A stretch of DNA of 7,084 bases from Roseovarius sp. (GTDB lineage: Bacteria > Pseudomonadota > Alphaproteobacteria > Rhodobacterales > Rhodobacteraceae). Positions 6,779 to 7,084 of this stretch are shown here, piece after piece. The notes under the pieces were generated by a model. The model saw only the letters and a list, made by a program, of their open reading frames with translations, made no database searches and had not been told where the DNA came from. The stretch lies in contig SLDH01000055.1 of the NCBI GenBank assembly GCA_007125415.1, forward strand, positions 1-7,084, in the 5' to 3' direction. A program made the translations under genes and the position numbers. Each line of letters begins with the position of its first letter. The stretch's first letter is position 1.

Positions 6779-7084
6779 ATATCGGCGATGCGGCCCGCGC
6801 CTCGGGCGTTTCGGCCAAGATGATCCGCTATTATGAGGAGACCGGCCTGATACCGCCCGCGGCACGTTCCGGGGCGGGCTACCGGATCTATGCCGAGCAG
6901 GACGTGCACATGCTGCGCTTCATCCGCCGCGCCCGTGATCTGGGCTTCAGCGTCGAGGGGATTCGTGAGTTGTTGAGCCTCTGGCGTGACCAGGACCGGC
7001 ACAGCGCCGATGTCAAACGCCTTGCCCTGTCGCATGTCGCCGGGCTGCGCCAGAAGATCCGCGAGCTTGAAGAGATGGCCTCGA
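6775..7084 (+). CDS. cueR: CueR-type Cu(I)-responsive MerR-family regulator, 3'-truncated by the window edge
   Basis: The first 103 codons of a MerR-family activator, still open at the window end (family length about 130-140). The N-terminal winged helix-turn-helix reads [20 protein letters not shown], then [19 protein letters not shown], which is the DNA-binding domain. Residues from about 78 begin the long dimerisation helix. RHSADVKR at 75-82 matches E. coli CueR and places Ser at position 77. In the family, Ser here marks regulators of monovalent Cu/Ag/Au, whereas MerR and ZntR carry Cys. The two C-terminal Cys ligands (112 and 120 in E. coli) lie beyond the window and cannot be checked. 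The gene overlaps copA by 4 bp and should respond to copper through the two 19-bp-spacer promoters at 4163-4193 and 4243-4273. Confidence 0.95.
   Translation, partial: MNIGDAARASGVSAKMIRYYEETGLIPPAARSGAGYRIYAEQDVHMLRFIRRARDLGFSVEGIRELLSLWRDQDRHSADVKRLALSHVAGLRQKIRELEEMAS

Overview
The window is a piece of a high-GC bacterial genome (GC judged by eye, not computed). Codon use, the style of the proteins and the CueR/HmrR-type promoters suggest an alphaproteobacterium, perhaps of the Rhodobacteraceae. That placement is an inference; no rRNA or other phylogenetic marker is present. The content is metal and metalloid resistance: the end of an arsenate-detoxification operon followed by a copper-homeostasis cluster. 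The window cuts genes at both ends.

Layout. Positions 2-802 hold the C-terminal four fifths of an ArsJ-associated glyceraldehyde-3-phosphate dehydrogenase. It overlaps arsJ (799-2064) by 4 bp (ATGA). Together they are the known two-step arsenate route: GAPDH makes 1-arseno-3-phosphoglycerate and ArsJ exports it. Next comes 384 bp without a convincing gene (2065-2448), containing several short perfect inverted repeats. Then follow a small exported monohaem cytochrome c (2449-2880) and, 9 nt later, a five-helix membrane protein I do not recognise (2890-3543). These two converge on a DUF305-family periplasmic His/Met-rich protein on the minus strand (3595-4014), with a possible shared hairpin terminator between them. 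The DUF305 gene is divergent from copA, a Cu(I)-exporting P1B-1 ATPase (4310-6778). copA overlaps by 4 bp a cueR-type MerR regulator (6775 to the window end, truncated).

How it works together. The 295-bp divergent gap between the DUF305 gene and copA holds two MerR-type promoters facing outward. Each has a TTGACC -35 box, a 19-bp spacer containing a TTCCA..TGGAA dyad, and a TATCTK -10 box. This is the architecture used by CueR/HmrR. The simplest model is that CueR, co-transcribed with copA, senses Cu(I) and activates both copA-cueR and the DUF305 gene. CopA would then pump Cu(I) from the cytosol to the periplasm, where the DUF305 protein may bind it. The cytochrome c and five-helix protein may be an accessory redox or membrane part of the copper module, but no CueR-type promoter was seen in front of them, so that link rests on position alone.

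Least explained parts: the cytochrome c/five-helix pair, the hairpin-rich ars/cop junction, the long leader of the DUF305 gene, and a slippery-type heptamer followed by a hairpin just after the first metal-binding domain of copA.
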